64,000 nucleotides of DNA. Origin: Hymenopus coronatus (taxonomy: Eukaryota; Arthropoda; Insecta; Mantodea; Hymenopodidae). Where the stretch lies: contig CM060898.1 of the NCBI GenBank assembly GCA_030762935.1, positions 98,252,781 through 98,316,780 of the forward strand, read 5' to 3'. The translations under genes were made by a program, and so were the position numbers. Positions 22,703 to 33,777 of this stretch are shown here, in pieces (within the stretch, counting starts at the first letter, position 1; every line of letters begins with the position of its first letter). Under the pieces are notes generated by a model. That model ran no database searches, was not told where the DNA came from, and worked only from the letters and a program-made list of their open reading frames with translations.

Positions 22703-22966
22703 TACAGAACTAAATCTAGCAGAGACGGTAACTTACAGATAGATTCCCTTGTGTTCGTACGCCTCGCAAAAAAACGGATCGTATTCTTTAGATTTAAAGA
22801 AACGGGATCTAACCTTGATAAGAAACCGAAATTAAATCCCAGACTTCTTACAGAAGAAAATCTCTGCGACATCGGAGAAAAGTTAGAAAGAAGCCCAAAG
22901 CAATCTGATAAATCTTGCTCAGGAACTAGGAATTTTGCAATCCTTGCTTCAACGTTAAACATTTAA
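22703..22966 (+). pseudogene. Mariner-like transposase, helix-turn-helix linker remnant
   Basis: The open frame contains FRFKETGSNLDKKPKLNPRL followed by LTEENLCDIGEKLERSPKQS. This fits the region between the two DNA-binding helices of a mariner-like transposase family common in arthropods (pattern F..TGS..DKK......LT...L..I...LE.SP..S). The catalytic domain is absent. It ends with a stop at 22,964, and a Family A copy starts 125 bp later. The apparent ATG at 22,691 is inside the SINE target duplication and is not a real start. Confidence 0.6.
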
Positions 22967-23089
22967 AATTAAAACGCCATAAGATAACTGTAGTTTAGGA
23001 ATTCCAACCATCCGATAATGTGAGCAGATTTCATTTCTGCAAATGGGTGTTGGATAATAAATGGGTGGCAGCTTCGTTGACCGGCGTTT

Positions 23090-23924
23090 AATGTTTACTT
23101 TCTCTGCACGTACTATAGAGGTGTTTTCCACCCCTCGATACCGAGATTTCACCGGAAATACACGCCTAAAGGTATCCTGTAACCAAAAAAAATGCATTTC
23201 AGTAAAAGGTCCGCATGCGAGTCCGTGTCTCTGGAACATAACTCAAAAACGAAAAGTATGTAAACTACCAAACTTGATATATATCTTTAGAGTCTTCCAA
23301 GGATGTGACACGAATATTTTTAAAAAAAGTCCCCATAACCCAAAAACTACCCTTACATAAAATAGGTTCCTGAAATATTGACTTTCTGAAAAATAGCTCT
23401 AAATATTTTAATTTAAATACCGTATGTTAAAAATATTTACATGACAAATAAAATATCTTGAACTTTCTGAGAATATCCTTGGATTACCTATTTATTCTAG
23501 ATGAATTTAGCTGAAATTTGCATAACTGGTAAATCGTAACAGACAGATAAAAAATTATGCACAATAAATGAAACGCACAATTTATCACACATACATTTTG
23601 TCGTGGAGTTGGTCATTTCTGAGATATTCATTATTGGTTTCAGTTTTAACATACTTATTGTTTTCTCATACGGAAAATGCCAAATCCTGGTCATGCAAAG
23701 AAACGAATTTCTATCACATAGCAGCAACTTTTAAAAGATTTGACTATTGGTTTAGTCTAGTGCGTTCCCTTATTTTGCTTCTGTTTACAATGAAGTAAGT
23801 AATAAGACAATTTCTGCTAATGTTTACCTATCTGAAGTATCACGAAGTAGATAGAAGAATTCAGCTTAACAGTAATTTATTATAGATATGTAGAGAAACC
23901 CATGTGAATTGAACACATTCTTTT
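23090..23924 (+). repeat. Family A copy, forward
   Basis: Tip tttactttctctgcacgtac (23,094), ataccgagatttcaccgg at 23,138, cttccaaggatgtgacacg at 23,293, gagaatatccttgg at 23,469 and B end gtagagaaacccatgtg (23,890). The A palindrome is shortened (ctatagaggtgttttcc). Confidence 0.87.
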
Positions 23925-24054
23925 AGGATGAGCCATGGCTTTACATGCTAATGAATAATTAATAAGTGTTAATTAAATCATCTTAAAAGACATTTGAGAG
24001 GTGCAGTAAAAGAAAGGACACCATTTCTAACATTTTTATGAAGGTATGTTTTGG

Positions 24055-24231
24055 TTGTGTTTGATATTTAACGTCCTTTCGTTTTTGAGCTATGCTGTCA
24101 ACAGACACCTACACGCGCGTGTCCTAAAATATGTATTTTCGGTGAAATTTCGATGTTGAATTTTTGGTGGAATACAATACTTTCTCTATCCACTATGTAG
24201 ATTGTGCATACGGGGCTAGGGAAAGTATAAG
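24055..24231 (-). repeat. Family A A-arm fragment, reverse
   Basis: gtttgatatttaacgtcc through cgtttttgagctatgctg and cggtgaaatttcgatg to a tip variant (catacggggctagggaaagt, 24,209-24,229). It carries the CGGGGCTAG tip variant also seen at 20,177 and 30,700. Confidence 0.82.
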
Positions 24232-24547
24232 CACTATTAAATATAAAATTTACTAAACACTTCTGGTTTTCCCCTTTACTCTCAGCAGCTGTTTAATATT
24301 TGTAGAGTGCCTGAAGTAGTTCTGCAGTGCTTGTTGAATGCATTAAGGAGAAAGAGCCGCGGTATTGTTTCCAGTTTAAACTCTCTTATTGCTCTGCCTT
24401 CCCATTTACACCCCGCTGTTTCTCTAAGTATTAGCCCATTAACTGCTGTCTTAACAGTGAGGTTATATTGCTGAATTAATTAAGGAGCACCCACGATCAA
24501 TAAGGTTTAAATACTACGAGTTCTAAAGTAAGGTAAATTTCTCGGCA
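24232..24547. other. Stretch with no recognised gene
   Basis: No repeat family or coding motif recognised. Confidence 0.4.
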
Positions 24548-24874
24548 TGCATGATGTTCTCAATTCACAATATCTTCTCTTCCTATATGACAAGTTATTC
24601 TTACAAAAGCAGATTCTTCTCGGTCCTTCGTGCTAATCAACATAAGCAAAAGATAGAAGAAATGGTCGTATTACTTGCTTTCTCATAAGTATGAGCAAAA
24701 TAAGGGAACATGCTGGGCTAAAACTATATTCAAATCTTTTAAAAGCTGTTGCTAGGTGATTGAAATTCATTTTTTGCATGGCCAGGGGTTGACAAATTTC
24801 CGTACGAGAAAAGTTTCAAGTATTTTAAACCTGAAACCAATAGAAAGGGATATCTAGAAAATTATCAACTCCAC

Positions 24875-24917
<43 letters not shown>

Positions 24918-25222
24918 GAATTATGTGTTTTAATGAAATCTACATTTTTGTGCAGTATGTTTTTAAATCTTACGATTTACCACTTATGCTTAAGTCATCC
25001 AGAATGAAGAGGTCTTCAGAGGCTACTTCTATAAATTTCAAGATATAATTTTTTGCCATGTAAATATCTTTGGCATAAGATATTTTAATAAAAATTGTTA
25101 GACATTTTTAAGAAAATCAAAATTTTGGAAATTTTTCCCTTGTTGAGAGTAGTTTAGGGTGGAGCATTTTTCTCAAACTCTTGTCGCATCCTTGGAATAT
25201 ACTAAGGCACTTTAGATACATT
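24548..25222 (-). repeat. Family A copy, reverse, truncated
   Basis: Reverse B end (catgatgttctcaattcac) through ggccaggggttgacaaat and gaggtcttcagaggc to ccttggaatatactaagg. It then breaks off and the next copy begins head-on at 25,226. An (AT)n run lies at 24,882-24,912. Confidence 0.84.
24882..24912. repeat. (AT)n microsatellite inside Family A
   Basis: About 15 AT units in place of the usual tatatgacataaatt region. Confidence 0.95.
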
Positions 25223-25225
25223 TCG

Positions 25226-26100
25226 TTTTTACTTTCTCTACACGTACTATATACATAGTGCATACAAAACGTATTGCATTCCACCCAAAGATTCGATACC
25301 GAGATTTCACCGGAAATATATGTTTTGGGTCCCCCTGAGTCCAAAAAAAAAGCATTTTTGGAAAAAGGTCCGTGTGTGCGTGTATGTGTGTCTGTGTATG
25401 TCTGTGGACAGCATACCTCAAAAACGACAAGTCCGTTAAACACCAAACTTGGTATTTAAGTTTGGTATCTTCCAAGGATGCGACACGAAGATTTTCAAAA
25501 AAATCGTCCCCAACCCCAATTACCTTTTACATGGACTTTTTTTCGAAAACGTTGATAAATCTCAAAAATGGCTCTAACGATTTTGATTAAAATATCGTAT
25601 ATTAAAGATATTTAACTGACAAAGTGTATATCTTGAATTTTCTGATAATAGCCTCTACTTTATTCTGGATACATTTTGCGAAATTTTGCATAACTGCTAA
25701 ACCGTAAGAGATAGACAAATACTTACCACATAAAAATGTAAAGCACATTAAAACAAACAATTTATGTCATATACATTTCTTGTGGAGTTGCTCGTTTTTG
25801 AGATTATTCTCATTTTCGGTTTCAGCCTTGAAAAACATACTTTTCTCTTACAGGAATTTGTCAACTTCCGTCCATACAAACAAACGAACTTCAGTCACAT
25901 AGCAACCAGCATTTGACTATCACTTTAACCTATGGTACTCCTCTAATTCGCTTCCACTTACAAGGAAGCAAGTAATAAGACTATTTCTGCTAAATTTTTC
26001 TCGATCAGCATGAAGTAAATAGAAGCATAAGCTTTTTAACAATAATTTGTTGCAGAAGCGTAGAGAAAGTAATGTGAATGCAACACATCAGATTTTTTTT
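25226..26100 (+). repeat. Family A copy, forward
   Basis: Tip actttctctacacgtac (25,231), gattcgataccgagatttc (25,291), (TG) tract 25,371-25,400, cttccaaggatgcgacacg (25,469), and B end gtagagaaagtaatgtg (26,060). A 109-codon and an 87-codon reverse frame over the A arm are products of the AT-rich arm. Confidence 0.9.
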
Positions 26101-27160
26101 TACTTACCGTGTTCATTGACACACGGACACACACAGACCTTTTTCTACAAAGCTGATGTGTTCCGTTCACATGCTCTGCAAACAAGCTTCTTACAAAGGA
26201 GTATTCTTCGTTCTACTTTATGCTAATCAAGATATAGTTGGCCTGAGTAGCCTTAGTTAGATGTTGGCCTTCTGAACTCAAGGTCGTGAGTTCAAATCTG
26301 GCCAGAGGTGTTTAAAGAGTGCTTAAAAGCTACAGTTCCAGTCAGTATACTTGCTGGCATGTGAAAGAGTTCTTGCGGGACAAAATTCCGACATACCGAC
26401 GGTCTGACACATTTGATATTTGACGTTAACTAAGAAACAATATTGTAATAAGATAAACATTAGCCGAATATTCTTATTACTTAGCTCCTTATAAACAGAA
26501 AGGAACTAAAGGTATATATTAGATAAAACGATATTAAAATGTTTTACAACCTGGTATTCGATTTTCTTTGAAATTCATTACTTTGATTGGGAAGGAGTAA
26601 AACAGAAGAAACTCGGGACGACTTCTGTTTGAGAAAAAAACAAGCATTTTAAAATTAAAACCAAATACGACAATCTCAGAAATAATTAACTTTACAAAAA
26701 GTATGACATAGACTGGTTTTTTAACGAGATCTCTATTTTCTGTGCAGTAAGATTTTGTCCATCTCTTACGGTTTACCAGGCATTCAAAGGTCAATGAGAT
26801 TCAGTAGAGAATATTCCCAGAAAATTAAAGATATTGATATGTAGTTTTTTTTTCTCTTGTAATTATTTTATACAATATTTTATTCAGAATAAATAGAAAT
26901 CTTAGAAAATGTAAAGGGTAGCTGGAATGAGGGATTTTCTTGAAAACCTTGATGTCGTATTTTTGGAAAATGCTGAACTTAAATTTGGTACATAAACTAC
27001 CTTTCGTTTTAATTTATGTTGTCCGCACAATCCTAAAAATACTTTTTTTTTAGGATACAGGGGACCCAAAAATATGTATTTCCAGTGAAATTCCGGTTTC
27101 GAATTTTTGGGTGCAATGCAACACCTTCCCTAGTTAAGTACTAAGTTGAGAAAGTAAAAT
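26101..27160 (-). repeat. Family A copy, reverse, with SINE inside
   Basis: A scrap of reverse arm (cgtgttcattgacacacgg) is followed by the reverse B end (gctgatgtgttccgttcac, 26,150). The hairpin region is interrupted by a SINE at 26,237-26,448. The body then continues (gagattcagtagagaatattccc) to a degraded tip (gttgagaaagtaaaatt, 27,142-27,159). Confidence 0.82.
26237..26448 (+). mobile_element. tRNA-like SINE, type g
   Basis: A-box-like tagttggcctgagtagcc and B box gtcgtgagttcaaatctggc (26,282-26,301), then gacaaaattccgacataccg and gacgttaac. Near-identical flanks (taatcaagata / taataagata) interrupt the Family A hairpin and look like a decayed target duplication. Confidence 0.75.
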
Positions 27161-27439
27161 TAGCGAGAGTAAAATCAGCTTTGAGTTTAGTGGGAAGTGT
27201 TTGTATATTCTCCACTTGGTGAAGGTGGAGTGTTTTAAGCGAATCAGGATGGATGTACGGAATGGAAATGCGCGCAGTAGAAGAAGGTTGGGAGAAAATG
27301 GATGTTACCTTAAGAGGATTTTGTAAGCTGGGAGAGCCCCAGAACACGTTAATGTAGGGTTATTGCTACAAATGGGAAATAAATGTGAAAGGAATGCTCA
27401 GGTATTAGAATAGGTAGCAGTTGTCAGGAGACAATATTT
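27161..27439. other. Stretch with no recognised gene
   Basis: A 68-codon reverse frame (27,347-27,141) covers most of it but shows no motif I recognise. Confidence 0.4.
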
Positions 27440-28301
27440 TAAAAATCTGATGTGTTTCATTCACATGACTTTCTCTACATTTCTGCAACAAATTATTGTT
27501 AAAATCCTTATACTTCTATTTACTTCATACTAATCGACAAAAAATTAGCAGAAATAGTCTTATTACTTGCTTCCTTGTAAGTAAAAGGAAACTAAGGGAG
27601 TATAGCATAGGTTAAAGCGATAATCAAAAGCCGGTTGCTATGTGACTGAAATTCCTTTGTTTGATGGACAGCAGTTGACAAATTTCTGTATGAGAAAAGT
27701 TAAGTTTATCGAACCTGAAGACAAAAAATAGGAATATCTCAAAAACGATAAACTCCAGGGGGAAAATGTGTACAACATAAATTGTGTCTTTTAGTGAGCT
27801 CTACATTTTTTGTGTTGTAAGTTTTTGTCCATCCCTTACGGTTTAGCAGTTATGCAAAATTCCGTAAAATTCACTCAGAATGAAGTAGTCTTCAGAGGCT
27901 ATTCCCAGAAAATTCAAAATATACATTTTATTTTTCAGGTATATATCCTAAATATACGATATTTTAATCAAAATCATGTCATTTTTTAGAAAATCAAAAT
28001 TTTCGAAAAAGTTCCATGTAAAGGGTAGTTTGGGGAGCGGGGATTTTTCTCAAAATCTTAGTGTCGCATCCCTGGAAGATATTAAACTTAAATACCAAGT
28101 TTGGTATTTTACCAACTTTTCGTTTTTGAGTTATCGTGTTCAAAGACACACTGACACACGGTTCTTTTTCTGATAATACTTTTTTGGATACAGGGGACCC
28201 TAAAACATATATTTCCGGTGAAACCTCAGTATCAAATTTTTGGGTGGAGTGCAATACCTTCTCTATACACTATGTACATAGTACGTGTAGAGAAAGTAAA
28301 A
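27440..28301 (-). repeat. Family A copy, reverse, well preserved
   Basis: Reverse B end aaaaatctgatgtgtttc at 27,441; cttcagaggctattcccag near 27,890; taccaagtttggtatttt at 28,096. The A-tip palindrome at 28,256-28,297 has arms accttctctatac / gtgtagagaaagt around actatgtacatagt. A useful reference copy for the family. Confidence 0.92.
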
Positions 28302-28549
28302 AGATTTTATTTTACCAATAAAAAATGTGAATTTTTGTTGAGCAAACTAAAAGAACTCGACGAGAGTTGATCTAGAGGATATAAAGAGCATAGGTACAAA
28401 TGATACAAAGATTCTGAAAATTGTCTGAGAAAGGTATTGTTTGGTACCAGCTGAAATAAGAAGTAGTGAGAGATAATTGTGATTTTACAAGATGATAGAA
28501 TTGGATAAAAAGAAGAATATGTGATCATCTCAAATGAGTATCTGTTCAG

Positions 28550-29100
28550 TAAATAAAGTATTCTTACAAAAGAGTATTCTTTTATCTAAACAATGCTAAT
28601 CAAGAAAAATATTACCAGAAAAGGTTTTATTACTTAGCTCCTAATAAGTAGAAGAGAAATAAGACATAATACTAGGTTTAAAGTGATAGTATAATCTTTT
28701 AAAGGCTATCGCTATGCGATTGCCATACTAGGTTCCGTTTTCACGGACAGGAGTAAAACAGAAGAGCTATGAAACGGATGATGCCTTCCCGTTTGAAAGT
28801 CGTTTTAAGTTTGTTAAAACTGTAACGAATAATAAGGAATATCTCTAAATACCCATATGTCTACAAAAATATAATTTTGGTAGAATTAATACCTTGTGTA
28901 TCTGTTATATTGTACTGCTATATTGAACATACGTGCTAGATAAAGTAAAAAGGGATATCCTAGCTTAACGGAATAATCAAATCTTTTAAAGCTATCACTA
29001 TATGTTTCTCTTTTCATGGTCAGGAGTAAAAGAAAAGATATAGAAACTGAATGATGCCTTGCTGCATAAGAAAAGTATATTTTAAAATGGAATCCAGTAC
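28550..29100 (-). repeat. Two partial Family A copies, reverse, in tandem
   Basis: The first (28,550-28,951) runs from the hairpin region through a deletion to a tip (cgtgctagataaagtaaaaag). The second (28,952-29,100) starts directly after with gatatcctagcttaacgg and holds only the middle block. The 240 bp before it (28,302-28,549) are unrecognised. Confidence 0.75.
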
Positions 29101-29249
29101 TGTTTTCTAATTTGGCTATATGAAATACGCTTTTCTCTCTTATCAGAACCTTAAGTGCTACGTCAGCTTTTTTCTTTTCTTTCTTTACATTTCCCATTTT
29201 ACCAGCATTATGTGTTCGAGTCTTTTTTGTTATTTTGAATTCTCGTGTT

Positions 29250-29830
29250 TCTATCAGCTGTTTATAAATTGTATTGTTTTAATGAAATATTTCCCACTTA
29301 TTTCCCCCACTTCAGTTTTACGTGTTTGATCACGAAATTCTTCGCATCGCTCTTGTTTCCAGCGATATCTTAACATAGGTGATAAAACAATATTATTATT
29401 TTCCCCACAGTGAATGAGACTACATTCAAAGTGAGCAAGATGGATGAATGGTTTTAATTCGACTATTTACAATTTGAGAACTCCTCTGTAAAAGGAAGCA
29501 TCTCCTGTGAAATATTACGTAATCTATAACGCTTCCTCCATTACGATTAATAAAGTTCAAATTCTTCCTCAGTATCTGAACCATATTTGCCGTTTCTAAT
29601 CTAAATGCAACACAAAAAGCTAATAATTCCTTTCCGGCTGTGTTTAGCAGTGTATCCTTCGCCATATATCTCTCCTACAGTCTGCAACCTATAGTAATAT
29701 TTTCGTTTTCAATTCTGGCATTAAAATTTCTCATTATGATTAAGACCGCTTTTGGATGTATTTCCTGAATTTTACGAACGATTCGGCAAAAAGCAATAAA
29801 TTGAATATCGTACAGGCCAGTAGACCGTGT
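29250..29830 (-). pseudogene. Non-LTR retrotransposon AP-endonuclease remnant
   Basis: Reading down from 29,830: EIHPKAVLI then MRNFNARIENE, the position of the catalytic GDFNARIG motif of exonuclease-endonuclease-phosphatase LINE nucleases, but with the Asp as Asn. The intact frame 29,665-29,426 follows, with NTAGKELLAFCVAFRLETAN and GGSVIDYVIFHRR, the expected N..G..LL.F and G.SVIDYV motifs. Downstream (about 29,350-29,270) RYRWKQERCEEFRDQTRK fits the linker leading to the reverse transcriptase. Stops and frame changes make it dead, and no RT follows. Confidence 0.85.
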
Positions 29831-30004
29831 GCTATTGAGCATTTAAAAGGTCACGTGTAGGAGCTTTAAAAGAGCACAGAGCTAACGTTTTTGTAATTAA
29901 GTTAAATAGCCAATATATTTTTGTTGGAACATTTGGATCAAATTTATTTAATTTTTAGAAGTTACACAAGACTTCTGTTATTGTTCAAATGCTTATTTAA
30001 AATC

Positions 30005-30630
30005 CAAAGAAATCTGACTTGGCTTTCTCTATCTGTTCTACAAACCAATTCTTACAAAAGATTATTCTTTTGAGATAAACTTTAGCAGAAATATTTTTAT
30101 TACTTCCTTGTAGGTAGGGAATACACTAGGCTAAGCAATAGTCGCTGTGTGAAACAATTGAAATTCAGTTTTCTTGCATGGGGAGTAAAACAAAACAGAT
30201 ATGAAATGAATGACGACACCGCGTTTGAGAAAACTAAGTATTTTAAAACTGAAATCAACAACGAGGAATATCTCGGAGATGATTAACTCTACAAAAAATA
30301 TACATATATGACAAGTAGATTGTTTTAATGAGGTTTACATTTTTTTGTGGTATGTCTATTTCTATTTCTTATGGTTTACCAGCTTTACAAAGTTCATCCA
30401 GAATGAAGATGTCTTTAGATATCTTTATATTTAAACACATGATATTTTAATCAAAATGTTAAAGCCATTTTTTGAGAAAATCAAAAGATTCGAAAAATAT
30501 TTTGCATAAAGGGCACTTGAGGTGGAGGGATTTCTTTAAAAATAGTCGTCTCACATCTTGGAGATGCTGAACTTAAATACCAAGTATGGTATTATTTCGT
30601 TGTTATGCTTTTCACAGACACAGACACACA

Positions 30631-30666
<36 letters not shown>

Positions 30667-30688
30667 CTATTTTTGTTGAAATGCTTCT
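30005..30688 (-). repeat. Family A copy, reverse, truncated
   Basis: Reverse B end (aatctgacttggctttctc), ttatggtttaccagc, gaatgaagatgtctttag, and a (CA)n tract (30,614-30,663). It is cut off at tgcttctt, where a forward copy begins at 30,690. Confidence 0.85.
30614..30663. repeat. (CA)n microsatellite inside Family A
   Basis: CA repeats with one AAACA interruption at the family's conserved microsatellite position. Confidence 0.95.
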
Positions 30689-31727
30689 TTTTACTTTCTC
30701 TAGCCCCGTATGTGCAATGTACATAGGGATTGAGAAGTATTGTATTCCACCCAAAAATTCGATACCGAGATTTCACCGGAAATATATGTTTTAGGGTCCC
30801 CTGTACCCAAAAAAAGCATTTTCACAAAAAGGTCCGTGTGTGTGTGTCTGTGTGTGTGTGTGTGTGTGTCCGTGTGTCTGTGAACACAATAACTCAAAAA
30901 CGAAAAGTTGGTAAAGCACCAAACTTGGTATTTAAGTTTAGTATCTTCCAGGGATGCGACACGAAGATTTTGAGAAAAATCCCCCCCACCCCAAACTACC
31001 CTTTGCATCGAACTTTTTTCGAATATTTTGATTTTCTTAAAAATTACTCAACGATTTTGATTGAAACATCGTATATTAAAGATATTTAGCTGACAAATAA
31101 CATGTATATCTTGAATTTTCTGGGAATAGCTTCTAAAGACCTGTTTATTCTGGATGCATTTTGCTTAATTTGGCATAACTAGCAAACCGTAGGAGATAGA
31201 CAAAAACTTACTATACAAAAAATGTAGGTCTTGCTAAAATACACAAGTTATGTCGTATACATTTTTCTCGTGGAGCTTACAGTTTTCGAGGTATTCCGTG
31301 TTATTAGTTTCAGTTGTGAAGTACTTACACTTTTCTCAGACGGGAGTGTACGGTTTTCTTTTGTTCTACTCCTGGCCAAGAAAAGAAGGGATTTGTAATG
31401 ACAATTGCATAATGACAGTTTTTAAAACCTAGACTATGGCTTTAGCCTAGTGTATTCCCTTATTTTTTCCTACTTATAAGGAACTAAGTAATAAGAACAT
31501 TGTGCTAATGAGTACCTCAATTAGCAAGATGCAGAAAGAAGAATAATCTTTTGTAAGAAGTTTATAGAACAGCTAGAGAAAATCATGTGAGTGTAATACA
31601 TCAGGTTTTTTATTCTGGGGTTTCAAAACATTTCCAGTGAAATCTTGGTATCGAATTTTTAAGTTGAATACAATGTCTCTTCTTCCTACTATGTGCATTG
31701 TATATACGTTGTCAAGAAAATAAAAAT
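30689..31727 (+). repeat. Family A copy with both arms
   Basis: Tip tttttactttctctagcccc (30,689), attcgataccgagatttc, (TG)n 30,836-30,882, cttccagggatgcgacacg (30,944), gggaatagcttctaaag, B end ctagagaaaatcatgtg (31,571), then an inverted arm to caagaaaataaaaatt (31,712-31,727). The longest family open frame (119 codons, 30,730-31,089) crosses its A arm and body. Confidence 0.9.
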
Positions 31728-32928
31728 TGCTTAATTACATAAATACAATATACAAGTTGTACGGAGTAAGTAGGTAGGTCTCGCATGTAAGTCTCGAGAT
31801 AAGGTAAGTAAGGGATAAAGTGGAAAGAAAGAGATGGAAAGAGGAAAAAGAGAGTAAAGTGACAGACATTAGGAGGAGGAAATACAAAATATGTTGCTTC
31901 CGCATAATGTTAATAACGCAAGCAGAGTTCCAAGTTCAACTATTACGCAAAATTCTATTAGCGTTGACTAAGCAACATTTTGACGATTTTCTCTAGCTCC
32001 ACAAAAGGATTTTAAGTAACTTTAGGAGCATTTCCAGTAAACGAAACCTCTGAAGGGTGTAACCTGTGCTACGTACTACCTGTCTGACGAAAGAACGCAG
32101 TTGTTTGGGGAGGTCTCTAATGTACCATGGCACGGTTTAGAGCGATCTGAGAAGACTGGAATATAGTGCAGTACAGCTTGATCATCAAAACATTAGCACA
32201 GTGTACATAAACAGGAATCGGGTTAAACTTGCTGTTTTCTTTATCATAATGTATATTAATTTTCTACTTTGTGAGCGTATGAATATGAGCGGCGGCGATT
32301 GTATTTTGAGTTGATTCTAACTCGTCTACTGTAAGAGACTTAACTGCTGCTTTCCAGTATTGTCAAACTGTACAGGGCACGCACCGAGAGTGAAGAGGTA
32401 ATACCGCTTATTTGTTTGTTTTTACGCAAGCTTCCACTCGTGGCCGTCTGCATTCATTCTTCAGACAGGTAGTAACAAATCTGTTGGGCTGGTTTGTTTG
32501 CATGAAGATCACTCTAGCAAAAGTAATCCCTACGAGTAACAACAGCAAAGTGTGCTGCTATCTACTGTAAGTTGCATCAATGCTCCCTTTTCTGTACTAT
32601 TTGAACGCACTTGGCACGAGGAGAATTTGGAGTTAAGCTTTGTAATGACCCTTATGCTTGCCAGAACATCTAAATCGGAAACCACTATGCCACACGTACT
32701 GCGAAACTAAGAGATCCATAGAGGACCTTCCTAATAAATTACAATGTTACAAAGCTCATCCTAGTTAATCCGGGTAGATCGATGAGTAAGATAAAGAATA
32801 CGGAGATTTCTTTCCGATCTGTGGTAAGGAATTTACTTTTGAGATTTCTTTCCACCACTTAACACGCTCAATTGAATGACCCTTCAATATAACACAGCTT
32901 TGCACTTTAATTTCCATTTCAGAAGGGT
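31728..32928. other. Single-copy-looking stretch
   Basis: About 1.2 kb without recognised repeats or long frames; purine-rich (gga, aag) around 31,790-31,880. A short pyrimidine tract and ttccatttcag precede the retrotransposon piece at 32,929. Confidence 0.45.
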
Positions 32929-33082
32929 TTTTTCTACTTCATCAGGAACCTAGAATTCTCCCTCTACAGGAATACATCAAATCCCTCTCAAAAGCCTTCT
33001 TCAACAAACTAGCTGGAGCTCGCACTTACAACTTTGGAACCAAAAGCCATCAAGTAAACAGACTGAAAAGAAAATCCCATTA
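32929..33082 (+). pseudogene. Possible non-LTR retrotransposon C-terminal fragment
   Basis: The open stretch reads PRILPLQEYIKSLSKAFFNK, continues LAGARTYNF and, further on, RLKRKSH, then stops. This resembles the far C-terminal part of jockey-type reverse transcriptases (L.IP.L...I......F...L....N.L, ending in a basic R-P-K segment). Only about 50 codons are preserved and there is no catalytic motif, so the match is suggestive. Confidence 0.5.
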
Positions 33083-33310
33083 AGATCTGCGAAGACAGTG
33101 ATTTTGCATAACCTTTAACATCCTACATAAAATGTTTCTCACCCATTAATTCAGTACCTTAACTATTATCAGTGAAAATAATTGTATACTCTTTGTTAGA
33201 TATGCAAGTCTCCCTAACTTACGTTAGAGGAGCCAAAGGTCAGCCTCAGCCTGCTCATATTTATTATCTTATCAATAGTCTGTAAAGCAATGCTGATCGG
33301 TTAGCAATAA

Positions 33311-33777
33311 ATTAATAAAAAACTGATGTGTTCAATTTACATGACTTTCTCTACATCTCTAAAATTTGTGTTAAAATGCTCATTCATCTATTTACTTCAT
33401 GCTAACTGAGAAAAAAAATTACAGAAATGGTACTTAATACCTGCTTCCTTGTAATTAGAAGGGAAATAAGGGATATACTAGGATAAGGGAACAGTCAAAT
33501 CTTTTAAAAGCTGGTTGCTATGTGACTGAAGTTCCTTTGTTTGTATGGCCAGGAGTTGCCAAATTCTTGTATAAGAAAAGTACAAGTATTTGAAAACTGA
33601 AATCAATACCAAGGAATATCTTAAAAACGGTTAACCCCACGAAAAAAAAAAGTACATGTAAAGAGTAGTTGGAGTGGGGGGGATTTTCTTAAAAATCTTT
33701 GTGTACCAGATTTGATAGATATTTAATGGACTTTTAGTTTTTGAGCCATGCTATCCAAAGACACGCACACACTGATA
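33311..33777 (-). repeat. Family A copy, reverse, internally deleted
   Basis: Reverse B end aaaaaactgatgtgttc (33,318); the body jumps from ttaaccccacgaaaaaaa to catgtaaagagtagttgg, deleting about 250 bp. It ends in the CA tract. Confidence 0.82.
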
